Positions 12,655 through 24,110 of a stretch of DNA of 64,000 bases are shown piece by piece. The position numbers and the translations under genes were made by a program. The notes under the pieces are model-generated. The model was given only the letters and a program-made list of their open reading frames with translations, was not told where the DNA came from and searched no databases. Origin of the DNA: Diogma glabrata (Eukaryota > Arthropoda > Insecta > Diptera > Cylindrotomidae); contig OY856186.1 in the NCBI GenBank assembly GCA_963693315.1, positions 92,842,802-92,906,801 on the forward strand, given 5' to 3'. Numbering within the stretch: position 1 is the stretch's first letter; each line of letters begins with the position of its first letter.

Positions 12655-12790
12655 GCGTGTATCCTCGTTTCCCATCATTTCTTTTATTACGTTAATTTAT
12701 GAAATGTTATAATTTTTCGACAACGCGTTGATGTTTTGTGTTCTTTTTAAACAGAAATAAAAACTATTTGCAAAGAGTTTTATGTTGTTT
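12655..12790 (+). repeat. Dispersed repeat, partner at 24565-24740
   Basis: The blocks GTTATAATTTTYCGRC, GATGTTTYGTGTT and AGAGTTTTATGTT occur in the same order here and at 24620-24735. Confidence 0.55.
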
Positions 12791-12792
12791 AC

Positions 12793-12905
12793 AAGCTGAT
12801 TCTGAATTATGATGCTTTGCTATGATAACTTTTTATATGACAAATTTTTTAAGTATATCTTTTATTGTTTAAGTATATCTTTATTGCAATTCTGTGTAAA
12901 AAACA
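12793..12905 (+). mobile_element. End fragment of the Harbinger-type MITE family seen at 54376-55288
   Basis: It begins CAAGCTGATTCTGA after TTA and follows the 54-kb copy through TATGACAA-TTTTTTAAG and GCAATTCTGTG. It stops where the Penelope-like coding sequence begins, so the retroelement abuts or interrupts this MITE. Confidence 0.6.
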
Positions 12906-14608
12906 TTTAACAACTTATAACAGTAACCCAGCAAAGCTGTATGGTCTTCCTAAAATACACAAGGTTGAAATACCGATTAGACCAATCGTTTCCTGGATAG
13001 GCACACCAGCATATAATTTGTCCAAATTTTTATCTAAGATTCTCCAACACATCTCTTCAGACTCATATAATGTAAAAAATTCTTACAATCTTAAAACTAA
13101 ATTAGACTTGCTGCATTCCATCAACCAAGAACACGAACTCATCTCCTTTGACGTGGTGTCTCTGTTCACCAACATCCCTATGAGCATCCTTTATGATATC
13201 ATCCACAATCGGTGGGAGCAGTTAGAATCAATAACCCCAATCCCACAGGAAATGTTTATAAAATTGGTAAAATTTTGTTGTGGAGATTGTAACTTCTTCG
13301 TGTTTAACAACATATCTTACAAACAAACTTTTGGAGGTGCGATGGGTTGTCCTCTTGTCCCCATCATAGCTGATCTCATCATGAACCAACTCCTCGATAT
13401 TTCCATCCCTCGATTAAATTATACTCCATCCATAGTAGTCAAATATGTCGATGACCTACTGTTCACCTTACCAACCGTCGAAATTAACAATACCATCTCC
13501 ATTTTAAATGATTTCCATGAACGTTTAAGTTTTACCTATGAACAACAACAGAATAATCAGCTAAGTTATTTAGCCATGACCTTGCACTTAAATACTGATG
13601 GCTCTATAGATACTAATTGGTTCTCGAAACCTACTAGCAAATATAGACTCTTAAACTTTCTCTCTTCACACTCTTTTTCCCAGAAACGCAACATTATAGT
13701 CACCACAATAGAAAGAACACTAAAACTTAGCTCTGTAAGATTTTGGCCTGATAACTGCATAATTATTAAAGAAGGACTCATAAAAAATAACTACCCTCCA
13801 TATCTAATAGATAAATATATTAATAAATTCATAATAGCCCAACAAACCCTTTTGCTCCAACCACCAATAGAGAACCAATCACCTCCACTTCCTATTATCA
13901 CACACGATCCCGACACAATAATACCCACTTCCCCCCTGCTTTATACGTCTCTTATCTTTGTTGACAATTTATCAAATAAAATTGAATGACTTCTTAACGA
14001 GTTTCTACCCACTAACCAAATCAAAATTACCTTCAGACCAGGCAACACAAACCACCAAAGATTTTTCACCAAACTCAAAGATGTAACTCCAAAAAACAAA
14101 ATATGTAACATCGTATATAAAATTAACTGTAATGACTGTTCTAGTTGTTATATCGGCGAATCCTCTCAGTATTTAGAAAAAAGGATGTACCAACACTCTG
14201 TTGACTCCAAAAGAATAATGATGTCCCCAGTAACAACACCAATCACAACTAATAGGTCCATCCACTGTAATCGAACAACAAATTTCAATTCCCGTTCCCA
14301 CAAACAGCCCGATCCTCAACTTGCTCCAACCTCCCCCAATCATCAACCATTTAACCCCAAACCCACCCGACAATCCCAAAAAGTATTACACGACGGCTTT
14401 AGCTTACCACATATCTGATACCTCGCATACGTTTGACTTAAAAAACCCTGAAGTCCTTTGTAAAGAAACGAACCGTTATAAACGTATCTCTAAAGAAGCG
14501 CTTTTTATCCTGTCATATACCAATTCGATTAATAAGAAATCCGACACAATGGGTATGGCTAAAATTTATATCGATCTTATAAAACCTATTAGTTCTCCAA
14601 ATATGTAA
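12865..14608 (+). pseudogene. Penelope-like retroelement: reverse transcriptase plus GIY-YIG endonuclease
   Basis: The open frame 12865-13989 encodes an RT of the Penelope type. Motifs in order are YGLPKIHK and IRPIVSW (residues about 26-44), FDVVSLFTNIP (first catalytic Asp, about 95), the GGAMGCPLVP block (about 157) and KYVDDLLF (about 193), where YVDD is the catalytic pair. A single TGA at 13987-13989 follows. The same frame continues to GIY-YIG-like INCNDCSSCYIGESSQYLEKRMYQH (roughly 14127-14199). The conserved endonuclease tail (HISDTSHTFDLKNPEVL, then YIDLI) is in another frame at about 14408-14608, after an Asn/Pro/Thr-rich stretch. The N-terminus is missing and there is no good initiator, so the copy is 5' truncated. 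Family known: PLEs move by target-primed reverse transcription. This copy is dead or nearly so. Confidence 0.88.
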
Positions 14609-15499
14609 ACATTAAACCACTTCACTTTTATAATAAGTCTCCATTATTTACTTAACTTTTTACCAATCTCCATCCTTGATCTCACACATACCAAACAATT
14701 TATCAATACCATAATTACTTATCATATTAACAGTTCCTTAAATACTTTCAGTCTGTGATAATCGTAAATTTAATATCATTTGTTCTTGTTATCTAGTCTT
14801 GAAAATGTCTTGTTAATTTATTTTAGATCATTTTAGTTAGAGTTTTTTTAAAAAATTATTTTAATTTAGTGTTTCTGTTAAAGGTGTATTGTGCAATAAT
14901 GTTATTAGCTTATAAATAATATTTCAATTCATTGTTTGTAACGTCATAGAGAAAAAATTTTTTAAATTAACTGTGTGCAAAAACCAAAATGCATTAAACC
15001 TAACACTAATTTTTATAACCGTCGCCTCTAATTTAGTTATCTCATGTAAGTTTTATTGTCATAATGTTCGTTATTAATTATTATAAGTTTGTTTTGTCCT
15101 AGTTTTAATCGTTTAAACTGAAAAGTAACCTAATACATAATATTTATATTCTTTTAGTACATAATATCTTGAAAATGACGAACATCTTCGTCGAAAATTT
15201 GATTAATGTTAACAAATAACAATTGAGGAAAAATACAATAATCAAGAATTAACCTTTTCAATGTTTTCATAATTCATAAATTCACCTAAAAACTCCCGCA
15301 ACAAATATTAACAAGTATTAAATGGTGAAAAAATCAAAACAATTCTGTGTATGTTATCTAAAAATTTTATAATATTTCTACAAACATTTTAGAAAAAAAA
15401 TTATTTTTGAATTCAATTCGTTTTGTTCGTTATTATTTTTAAAATTTTTTTTAAGTAAAACTTCTTTAGGTGCGTTATGAGAATTTTGCAACGGAAGTA
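14609..15499. other. 3' flank of the Penelope-like element and repeat DNA
   Basis: AT-rich, no gene. GACGAACATCTTCGTC near 15177-15192 is a short perfect hairpin in the expected 3' zone of the element. The last 46 bp (about 15455-15499, TAAAACTTCTTTAGGTGCG onward) matches 61442-61486 and is the left flank of the LINE insertion. Confidence 0.55.
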
Positions 15500-15807
15500 A
15501 CCATTTTAACAGATATACATATAACCACATACATTCATCTCTATCATACTACAGTCTGATTTTGAATTTTAAACATATACATGCAAACAATTCCAGAAAA
15601 ACGAAAGTAGAAATTTAAACACAATGCAATAAAAAAGAGTAGCGAAAAGGGTAGCGAAAATCCGAAAATCTACGTCCACGCCGTGCTTCCTGGGTAACGC
15701 TAACAGAATTAGGTTGGTGTAGTTGAGAGGGGCAGAGTAAATACTGCTTATACTCAATGACTCTGCACCATGGCGAGTCATTGGCGCCATAAAACCAATG
15801 CAACTCA

Positions 15808-15965
15808 AGCGTCTGTTCTCCATGTTAGGGGCGGCTTGGAGCGGGCGTCTGTCTTGGATCAAGCGGCTCGCTATATAAATGTGTAGGAAGCGTCTGTTCT
15901 CCATGTTAGGGGTGGCTTGCAGCGAGCGTCTGTCTTGGATCAAGCGGCTCGCTATATAAACATGT
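15808..15965 (+). promoter_or_regulatory. Two tandem 78-bp monomers in the LINE 5' UTR, each with a TATATAA
   Basis: The unit AAGCGTCTGTTCTCCATGTT ... GCGGCTCGCTATATAAA occurs twice back to back (about 15808-15885 and 15886-15965) and is GC-richer than the surroundings. Position upstream of the ORF suggests stacked promoter monomers, as in some LINEs; this is inference from position and the TATA-like motif. Confidence 0.55.
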
Positions 15966-17489
15966 AAAAAGGTTGTTTCTGGTGACCTTAAGATGCAGAA
16001 CGAACCCATTCACGAAAATTTGGGTTGGGCGAAGGGCTAACACCCCATTTCCGTAAAAAAATTATTGTCATGAATTCTGTACACAGGCCTCGGAATATCT
16101 CGGAATCATTATTGGAACGACCTCGGAAACTGTACCCGGACTACGATTTAAAAATGGGAACCTGGAACGTGCTAAGCCTTAGAAGACCAGGAGATCTCCT
16201 AAAACTCACACAACAAGTCGAGAGCTACACACTAGATATAGTGGCATTACAAGAACTAAGATGGCCAGGTAGTGGAATCCATGAAACAGCGAAAGGATAC
16301 ACTCTTTATTATTGCGGTCATCAAAACGGAGGAGAATTTGGAGTTGGCTTTCTTATACACCGTCGCGTGAATCAGCATGTTATCGACTTCTGCCCAATTA
16401 ATATGCGGTTATGCACACTGAGAATCCGCACGCAAAAATTCAATGTAACGATCGTCAATGTTCATGCACCTACTGAAGATAAAGCAGATGATATTACACT
16501 GAGAGAAATAATATTCTAATATTAAATAAAAGCTTTTCTCAAATACAGAAACTCTTAGTTGATGAAAATTCGAAGATGATCTTCTGGATTATAGAATAAC
16601 TGGTTTAAACCGAGAGAAGTTTTGTTAGTTTTATCAATAAGACCAATTTATAGATTAAGATTAGCTTATTCAATTTCATATAATTACGAAATTCTCAATT
16701 TAAATCATCTATAATTATTTTAAGAATTTTTACAATCAATTTAATAGCTATACGCTTCAAAATAGAATTTCAATAAATTGATGATTTTGTGCAACTTTTA
16801 TTCTCATTTATACTCAAATATTTACAATCATTTCTAGAACAACCATTTCTTGAAAAATTATTTCTAATATAGTTTTATTTTGAGAAAATTACAATCAAAT
16901 TTTTTTAACTCAATTTATAAAATTTCAAAGTAATTCAAGGTAGATTCATAAATTATGGCTTATTCTTGATTTATGTTAAATTTAATCAAAATTGGTATAT
17001 ACCATCAACAATTTATTGACATTTTTGTTTCTTGTAATTAAGTATAGAATAGAAGGATTGATTTTAATCAATTTTCTTGAGTTGGTTTGAGAACAATTTT
17101 CATGAGTGGAAACTAAATTAATATATTTATATGTAAATATAATAATCAAACCTGTTTAATTGTTTTGCTTAACTAAAACATTGCCAAGCTCATTTCGTGT
17201 TACAATATTAAGCATTAAGGATTAAAGTGTTTTAATAATATTTTAAAAAATAACAAAACCAATTCAATAATTAATAATTTTACTTAATTTTGAGTCAAAT
17301 TGTGTGAAAAAATATATTGTAAATTAGATTTAAATAGTTTAGTGTATTTTAATGTGAATTTGTATTGTGAAAATTGTTTTAAAAAATTCAGTGCTTTGAA
17401 AAATTATTTATAGTGAGTATAGAAATATTTTTTGTTTTAAAAAATTTTAAGAACTCATATGTTTAAAACAAATACATTCAGCCGCGCCT

Positions 17490-18095
17490 AAAATGCCACA
17501 AAGTGAATATTATAATTATGATCATATAGTTATAAAAATTAATTTATCTATTATTTATATATATTTTCTATTATTTATATATATATTCTATCATTTATAT
17601 ATAAAATGTATTATTTATATATATTTTCTATAGCAAAATACATGAGTCGGACGACAATACCCAGCCCAAGTGTAGAAGTAGTTTCATGTTTAGATTCCAA
17701 CGAACCAAATGATCATCAATTTTTTTCTTCATGTGAACTTATCGTATCTTATAAAATTTAAAAAAATCAAAATAAATTTAAATATTTTTGTAACCTATGT
17801 ATATTTACATGTGTTTTTTTTTACAATCCACCGAATGACCATAATAATTTTGAGTCTGGTTTTCACTACAACAAATATAGCAATTGTTTAAGCGATTGAG
17901 ATGCAAAGTAATAGTTTTCAGAGGGAAACGTCATTAAAATTCATAATCTTCAGGTAAAAATGTTCCTTAATTTTAAAAAGAAAACTTCAAATCAACTTAA
18001 TTTTATTTTATTATTATACAGATGTGAGCAAGAAGGAAGCAGTACTAACTCGGAGTTGCATATCAAATCTAAAGTTTTGCAGTCAATAAAATATG
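17490..18095 (+). other. Possible decayed exons inside the 3.0-kb transposon
   Basis: Short open stretches with less AT-rich codons lie here: ATG at 17492 (MPQSEYYNYDH), ATG at 17643 (MSRTTIPSPSVEVVSCLDSN onward), and a frame near 17830 with PPNDHNNFESGFHYNKY. There are plausible splice sites: a donor after CATAATCTTCAG at about 17954 and an acceptor TTATTATACAG at about 18021. NEPNDH and PPNDHNN look like a repeated motif. I recognise no family. Confidence 0.25.
17553..17632 (+). repeat. TATTATTTATATATATTTTC short tandem repeats
   Basis: Three to four imperfect copies of a ~26-bp unit built on CTATTATTTATATATAT. Confidence 0.7.
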
Positions 18096-18402
18096 GTTAA
18101 GACATAGTCAGACTGTAGAAATGAAGTGGCATGCAACTTTTAGTGGAAGAAGAAATCTGCTGATCTACATTTAATTTCTAAGCTCACTCTTTGCAGATTT
18201 TCTAAGCGATTAGACTGTTTTAACTTCTGTGAATTAATTAAAACCAGTAAGTTAAATAAATTTTCCTGAACTTAATTTTGGATTTAACTAGTCTCATTTT
18301 TTATTAAGGTTGACATTGGTTTCTATTTGCATTAAAATGACGAGTTTACTGCTCATGACGAAGTGGCCAGATTTTTTAGAAGTCATCAATTTCAGCCTGA
18401 AC

Positions 18403-18558
18403 ATTAAAATTGTATGCGAAATTTCCTTTTTTATAATACTAAAGGAAATAATAATTAATATAATAAAATCAACAAAATCAATTAAAATTGTATGCGAAAT
18501 TTCCTTTTTTATAATACTAAAGGAAATAATAATTAATATAATAAAATCAACAAAATCA
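18403..18558 (+). repeat. Perfect 78-bp tandem duplication
   Basis: The unit beginning ATTAAAATTGTATGCGAAAT occurs at 18403 and 18481 with no difference that I can see, so it is a recent duplication inside the 3.0-kb transposon. Confidence 0.9.
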
Positions 18559-21500
18559 ACTTAAGTAAAACATTAAATATTGCCCAAATAATTTGTTAAA
18601 ATAAAATTGATTATATTTTTTTATTCATATAAATTATTTAATATTTATCTATACATATTTAGAGTTAATATAAAAGAGAATCTATTATTTGAAATTATGA
18701 AAAGATAGAAATTGTTTTAATGAATCAAATTAATTATATTTAATGAATTACATAAACGACTAAACAATAACATATACTAAAATAACATATACTGCATTTT
18801 TTGTATCTAAAATTATTATTTTATTATTAAAAATAAATTATTAAAAATTAAAAATGTTGTCTACTTTAACTTATTTTGAGAAGGGTTGCTTATTAGATTT
18901 ACATAATATTCTTAATTGAAGAATAATGGAAACGTTTTTAATATGCATTGTTAGTCTCAAATAGATTTAAAATATGTTGCAAAATGATTGGGTTTATTCT
19001 CAAATGAAGAAATTATATGCACTAATTTTCTCTCAGATTATGAATAATTATGCTTAGCTCAACTTTATTTTAGAATAGTTTCGAGCATATATGTTTTTAA
19101 GTAACTCAAATATTACCCACTATTTTCTTAATCATACTAAAACTATGCTCAGTTTTAGAAAACATTACATTTTCTAATAATTGTATTCTTATATTTAGAT
19201 TAATTTTGAATATCATATGCTTAAAAAGAGTATATATATTCACAAATCTAATCTAAATTTAAAAGGGTTAACAATTTTATTAATGCTAAATTTAAAAAAT
19301 ACTCGAATTGAGAAACTATATTTTCTTGAATTATATTTTAAATTCATAATGTTAGAATTTCAAAAATTAACAAGTTATCGGCCCCTTATTCTTCATATTA
19401 GAATAGGTTGAGAATAGTTATTCTTGGCGCACATTTAAGCAACTTTTATGCATGATTTAATACCTATATCGTATAAGTTGAGCACACCTTTTTTTCAGTG
19501 TAAAGACCTGTTCTTCCTAGAACTCGAAGAAGTCATCAATACAATCCCGCGGCACGATATAAAAATCGTGGTAGGTGACTTTAATGCTCAAATCGGTAGG
19601 ATTGCAGAACTTAAAACACATATCGGCCCTAACAGCTTGCATCATATCAGCAACAATAACGGTTTTCGCGCAGCCGAGCTGGCTATGATGTATGATCTAG
19701 TAATTTCCAGCACTTTCTTCCCTCACAAGAGAATTCACAAGGCAACGTGGAAATCAAATGACGGAAGAACGGAAAATCAAATCGATCACGTCATGATTTC
19801 TAAGAGACACTCCACAAGTGTAACTGACGTTCGATCATACAGAGGTGCTGATATGGACACCGATCATATGCTTGTCATCTTTAAGTACAAGTGCAAATTA
19901 TCATCAACATTTAACAGACAAGCAAAAAAGACCGTGCGCTGGAACGTCGATGCATTTAAACATCCGAAAACGCTGAACAGATATCAGGAAATAATAACAC
20001 AAAACGTAGAAGAGCATGACATCTCTTCTGAGATGCCATTAAACATACAAGAAGAATGGCAAACGCTTCAATCAACCATTATAGCCGCAGCACAAACTAC
20101 AATCGGAAAGCGGCCACCGAAATCACACAACGAATGGTTCGACGACGAGTGCCGCCAATCCGTTGAACATAAACAAAAACTGCGAGAAAAATGGTTAACA
20201 AGGAACACCCGAAGCTCCCAAGCTGATTATCTATGCGCCAGGAAAGCCTCAGCAAAACTTCTACGTAAAAAGAAACGCGAACACATGAAGAGCTGCATTG
20301 AAGACATCAACCAACATGCGGCCATCGGAAATTCAAAAGAGTGCTTTGCCAATGCATAGAATCTGACAAAAGATTTCCACCCAAGATCTACAGCCATCAA
20401 AAATGAAAATAATGAACTTACAACAAGTGAACGTGATGTGCTGGCAGTGTGGCGATCCCACTTTCAAGACCTATTGAATAGGACGAATGAAGTTCATCCT
20501 ATTCGAGCAATTGCTCCATCAACTGAGGAGATTTTTGTCCCTTACCCAGCAATAGAAGAAGTGGAAGCTGCAATTAAAAAACTGAAAAATGGCAAATCAC
20601 CAGGTTTCGATGGAATTCCCGCAGAACTTTTGAAAAATGGAGGAGCAGCTCTGGTCTCACGTATAAACGATCTGATTCTTGCAATCTGGGACCAAGAAGA
20701 ACTACCTGCTGAATGGAAAACAGCTCTCATTGTTCCGCTACATAAGAAAGGTGGCCGTCTAAACTGTGCGAATTATCGTGGCATCGCACTGTTGAACACA
20801 GCATATAAAATACAAGCCAATGTCGTACTTGCTCAACTCATCCCGTTCGCCGAATCTATCATCGGTGACTATCAGTGTGGTTTTCGTCCCAGCCGCTCAA
20901 CCACAGATCAATGTTTTACATTAAGGATGATTCTGGAAAAATTTTGGGAGTACAATATCAGCATTCACCAGCTCTACGTTGATTTCAGGCAAGCATATGA
21001 TAGTATCATCCACGACAACCTCTGGTCCGCACTCATATGCCTTGATATCCCAGAGAAACTTGTTTCTCTGTGCAAACTCACAACATCGGGATCAAACTGT
21101 AGAATAGTAATCGAAGGGTCAGTTTCTGATCCTTTCGATATAACATCAGGTGTTCGACAAGGTGATGCACTCGCGCCTGTACTGTTTAATTTGGCGCTGG
21201 AGTACGCGATAAGAAAAAGCCGAATTGAGACGCAAAACTGCATATATAATAAATCTAGTCAAGTTCTTGGCTACGCAGATGATATTGTGCTTCTCGGACG
21301 TAAAACGAGCGATATTAAAGATAGTCTCTCTCAGCTTGAAAGAAGTGCTAAACGACTTGGATTATGCATCAACACCGGCAAAACTAAAGTGTTAACAACA
21401 TCTAAGAACATACCTCCCGGAAATCTGGATACTGGCGACTACGAAGTGGAACGCGTGGAAAATTTCAAATACCTCGGGTCTGTAATAACATCGTCAAATG

Positions 21501-22093
21501 ACATGCAGGCAGATATCAAAGCCCGTGTCTCTGCTGCATACAGAGTTTTCTACGCATACTCAAAACTTCTGCGATCAAAACATCTTTCGCGGTCGGGTAA
21601 ACTCACACTTTACAAAGCATTAATTCGACCTGTGCTAACATTTGAAAGTGAAAGCTGGACACTGACTTCCTCCGATTGTAGAATTTTATCAACATTCGAG
21701 AGGAAGGTCATACGAACAATTTATGGTCCATGTAAAGTTGCTGAAAATCAGTATAGAATCCGAATGAATCACGAAATCAGACAGCTTCTTGGAGGCTGCG
21801 ATGTAATCGGATTCATTAAATCTAACCGGATCAGATTGTTTGGTAATGTAGAAAGGGCTCCATTAGATAGAATGATAAAAAAAGCGTCCCAACAACAACC
21901 AGCTGGTGTTCGTCGAAGAGGAAGACCTAGACAACGCTGGCGTGATGACATCATCCAAGACCTTCGTGATATAGGATGTCGAAACTTGGGTCAACTGGTC
22001 ATGGAACGAGATGATTGGAAGCTTATTGCACAGACGGCAATATCCCTTCATGGGATGTAAATGCCAGAGAGAGAGAAAATAAAAAAGAAATTA

Positions 22094-23440
22094 GAAGTAT
22101 AAAAGGCAAACGAATATTATTTTCGGCAAGTATGCGATACAATTCAATTATGTGTATTGTATTTTTTATACACTTATTCAGTATCGTACTAAATGTTATA
22201 TGAATTGGACGTGTCGATTTAAGATTTAAATATCTAATAATATAAGATTTGTAATATTTTATTGAGTTTCGTAAATTTTTAAATTCATATTTTGAATTGT
22301 TTTAGTTTTTATTTGGAATGAATTAAATTGTATTCTATTTGGATTGATTTCGAGAGGGTCCCATAGTTTTCTATGATGTGAAAAATATCGTTTTTCAGAA
22401 AATTGGAAAAACCCGTATTTTTATGTAGGCATTTTAGGCGATTTCGTCAAAACATCTTAATCTGTTTGGATAGTTTGAGTTGTATTATATTGATGGTGGT
22501 TGTATATAATTCTCTATGACTAAAAATATGACGGTTTTTCAAAAGTTTATTTTTAAATAAAAATATTTGTGTTGATTAAATTAGTTTTGTTAAATAGAAA
22601 AATGAGTGCGTGTAATCTTTGCACGCGGATGAAATAAATTTCTTTGGCTACTGTGGCAGGTATTAATAAAAAGATTAAATATAAAACAAATATGTCATAT
22701 TGCAATTTAGAGTTGCATTGCTTGATAATATAATATACAGCATGTATAATATGAAGCAATATTTACATAATGTATAACAAAATCAATTCAATTATTATCA
22801 TATAATTGAAATATGAAATTAGAGGTTTATGACAAATTTGCTAAGTTTATTGAAAAACTGCATCAATTTTTGTACCAAATCTTGTTGTTAAATTAAGTGG
22901 ACATGTATTCATCGTAAAATTTAATTTGTAATACGTTGTAAGACTTTTTAAAACATGTAAATATGGAAAAATTCAACTTAAGTAAAAAATAAATAAGTTA
23001 TGAAGAAGTTTCAACTTTGAAATTGTCATCGCCTCAACGGCGTAATTGATAGCGTGTCTGCCCAAGGATTCGAGCCGGGCACTGACGAGGGTAGGTTCGA
23101 ATCCCATCCGAAACACGAAAAATGTGAAGTTTTTGAAGTTTTGAAATTGAAGTTTTTTTCTGAGAAACTTTAAACCATACCTTTGAATTGAAAAAATTCC
23201 AATTACTTCTTTACTTACTTGAGTTTAATTGATCTCAAAAATCCAATGTAAATATGGCTTTTTATTACACATTGTTGTAAATTATATTATCAAGAATGCT
23301 TATTAGAAAGAAACTCTAAATTTCAATATGACATATCTATTTTATTTTATATTTAATATTTTTTGTAATACCTGCTCCAGTGGCCAAAGAAGTTTTACTT
23401 CATCAGCGTGTAAAGATTACGCACTTCATTTTTAACTTTT
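22094..23440 (+). repeat. LINE-flanking repeat, copy 1, with long inverted arms
   Basis: 22094-22220 and 22558-23440 align to copy 2 at 61490-63880. Within it, 22603-22720 (GTGCGTGTAATCTTTGCACG onward) is an inverted match to 23300-23440, giving arms of about 115 bp, so the 22603-23440 part behaves like a MITE. It is interrupted by the insert at 22967-23245. Confidence 0.75.
22967..23245 (+). mobile_element. 279-bp tRNA-related insert (SINE-like) with 12-bp target duplication
   Basis: ATGTAAATATGG flanks it at 22955-22966 and 23246-23257; copy 2 near 63135 shows the uninterrupted site. Inside, 23028-23115 is tRNA-like: an A-box-like segment in GGCGTAATTGATAGCG and a B box GGTTCGAATCC at 23094-23104. 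The duplication length suits target-primed insertion. The promoter is about 75 bp in from the edge rather than at it, which is unusual for a simple tRNA SINE. Confidence 0.75.
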
Positions 23441-24110
23441 TTATTGTTAAATATTTTCTAAAAATTATAATGCTTTATAGCGAAATATTGTTATTAGTTA
23501 AAAAATAATTAATTAAATAAAAAGTTTATTATAAAAAAACAGGTTAAGAAAAGGTGTAATTTAATGATTAATTAATTAAATTATTTTGGAGATCTTCTCA
23601 ACGTTTTTTTTAATCAAAGTTACTATAAATTGTCTTTTTTAGGGCTCCGTTTTTTATTCAGATAACAAAACACTTTTGGTGAGACTACGATTTGTTTTTG
23701 TATTAAAATCGGTTACCTCATAAACTATAAATCCTGTGGACCTGAAATTTAAGATTCGAATAAAACTAACTTTTTCTAAAAATAGGTATACTCAATGGGA
23801 AGAGCCGAAAGTGAAGTGTGTCAAAACAAGGAAATATGCATATTTTTTGCTTAAAAAACGTTCATTCTATGTGATAATGAGTAGTAACCGTAAATTTAAA
23901 GAGATCTTGATAGTCGGGATTGGTATGTGAGACCAAGAATTAGATTATGCATTATAAGTTTGTCAAAAGGTTATTGTAAAGTGTGTCGAAAGAATGATTT
24001 TTATTTATTTTTTTACCCAGTTTGTGAAGAAAAAATAAAATTAATTATTTGTATGACATGAAAATTGAAATGTGAATAACATGAGCTTTAGACATGGACA
24101 TTTTTGATGT
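23441..24110. other. AT-rich DNA, nothing recognised
   Basis: No supported gene. A slightly less AT-rich stretch at 23640-23930 shows no family signature. Confidence 0.5.

Larger units (their letters stand above)
16497..19500. mobile_element. 3.0-kb TA-flanked transposon with CACTGARAGAAA-type ends
   Basis: It starts CACTGAGAGAAA and ends TTTTTTTCAGTG (reverse strand CACTGAAAAAAA). TA lies immediately outside at 16495-16496 and 19501-19502. Deleting the element and one TA rejoins the LINE endonuclease frame exactly, which proves the insertion boundaries. The interior is very AT-rich and holds no transposase I can recognise, so it is non-autonomous. TA duplication would suit the Tc1/mariner superfamily; the CACTG end alone does not decide. 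Confidence 0.85.
16070..22060 (+). pseudogene. LINE ORF: AP-like endonuclease + reverse transcriptase, one nonsense codon and one transposon insertion
   Basis: I take ATG at 16070; the open frame extends upstream only through a TTG. The endonuclease part begins MGTWNVLSLRRPGDL and ELRWPGSG (16155-16280), is broken at 16496, and resumes at 19503 with VVGDFNAQIGR, ENQIDHVMISKR and DTDH, the expected EEP motifs. A TAG at 20357-20359 replaces what is likely a Trp codon; downstream sequence is in the same frame. RT motifs follow: KSPGFDGIPAELLK, YRGIALLNTAYKI, CGFRPSRSTTDQ, YVDFRQAYDS (catalytic Asp), GVRQGDALAPVLFN and LGYADDIVLLG (catalytic pair). The C-terminus has the RGRPRQRWRDD...ERDDWKLIA block common to this group. 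Apart from the nonsense codon and the insert it reads clean, so the copy is young. Confidence 0.85.
15500..22093 (+). mobile_element. RTE-like non-LTR retrotransposon, full length, GAAGTA target duplication
   Basis: The element is flanked by GAAGTA at 15494-15499 and 22094-22099. The empty site survives at about 61480-61495, where the same flanking repeat reads CGGAAGTATAAAA without any LINE. After removing the 3.0-kb insert at 16497-19500 the LINE is about 3.6 kb, a normal size for RTE-type elements with one endonuclease-RT ORF. The 3' tail is purine-rich (GAGAGAGAGAAAATAAAAAAG). The clade is inferred from overall architecture and the resemblance of its endonuclease to proteins annotated craniofacial development protein 2-like. 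Confidence 0.82.

Noticed and set aside
15177..15192. GACGAACATCTTCGTC hairpin as a hammerhead ribozyme of the Penelope-like element
   Set aside because: The CUGAUGA and GAAA core could not be arranged around it, so a ribozyme is not supported.
15569..16009. 146-codon minus-strand ORF with internal repeats
   Set aside because: Lies opposite the LINE 5' UTR; the repetition comes from the 78-bp monomers.
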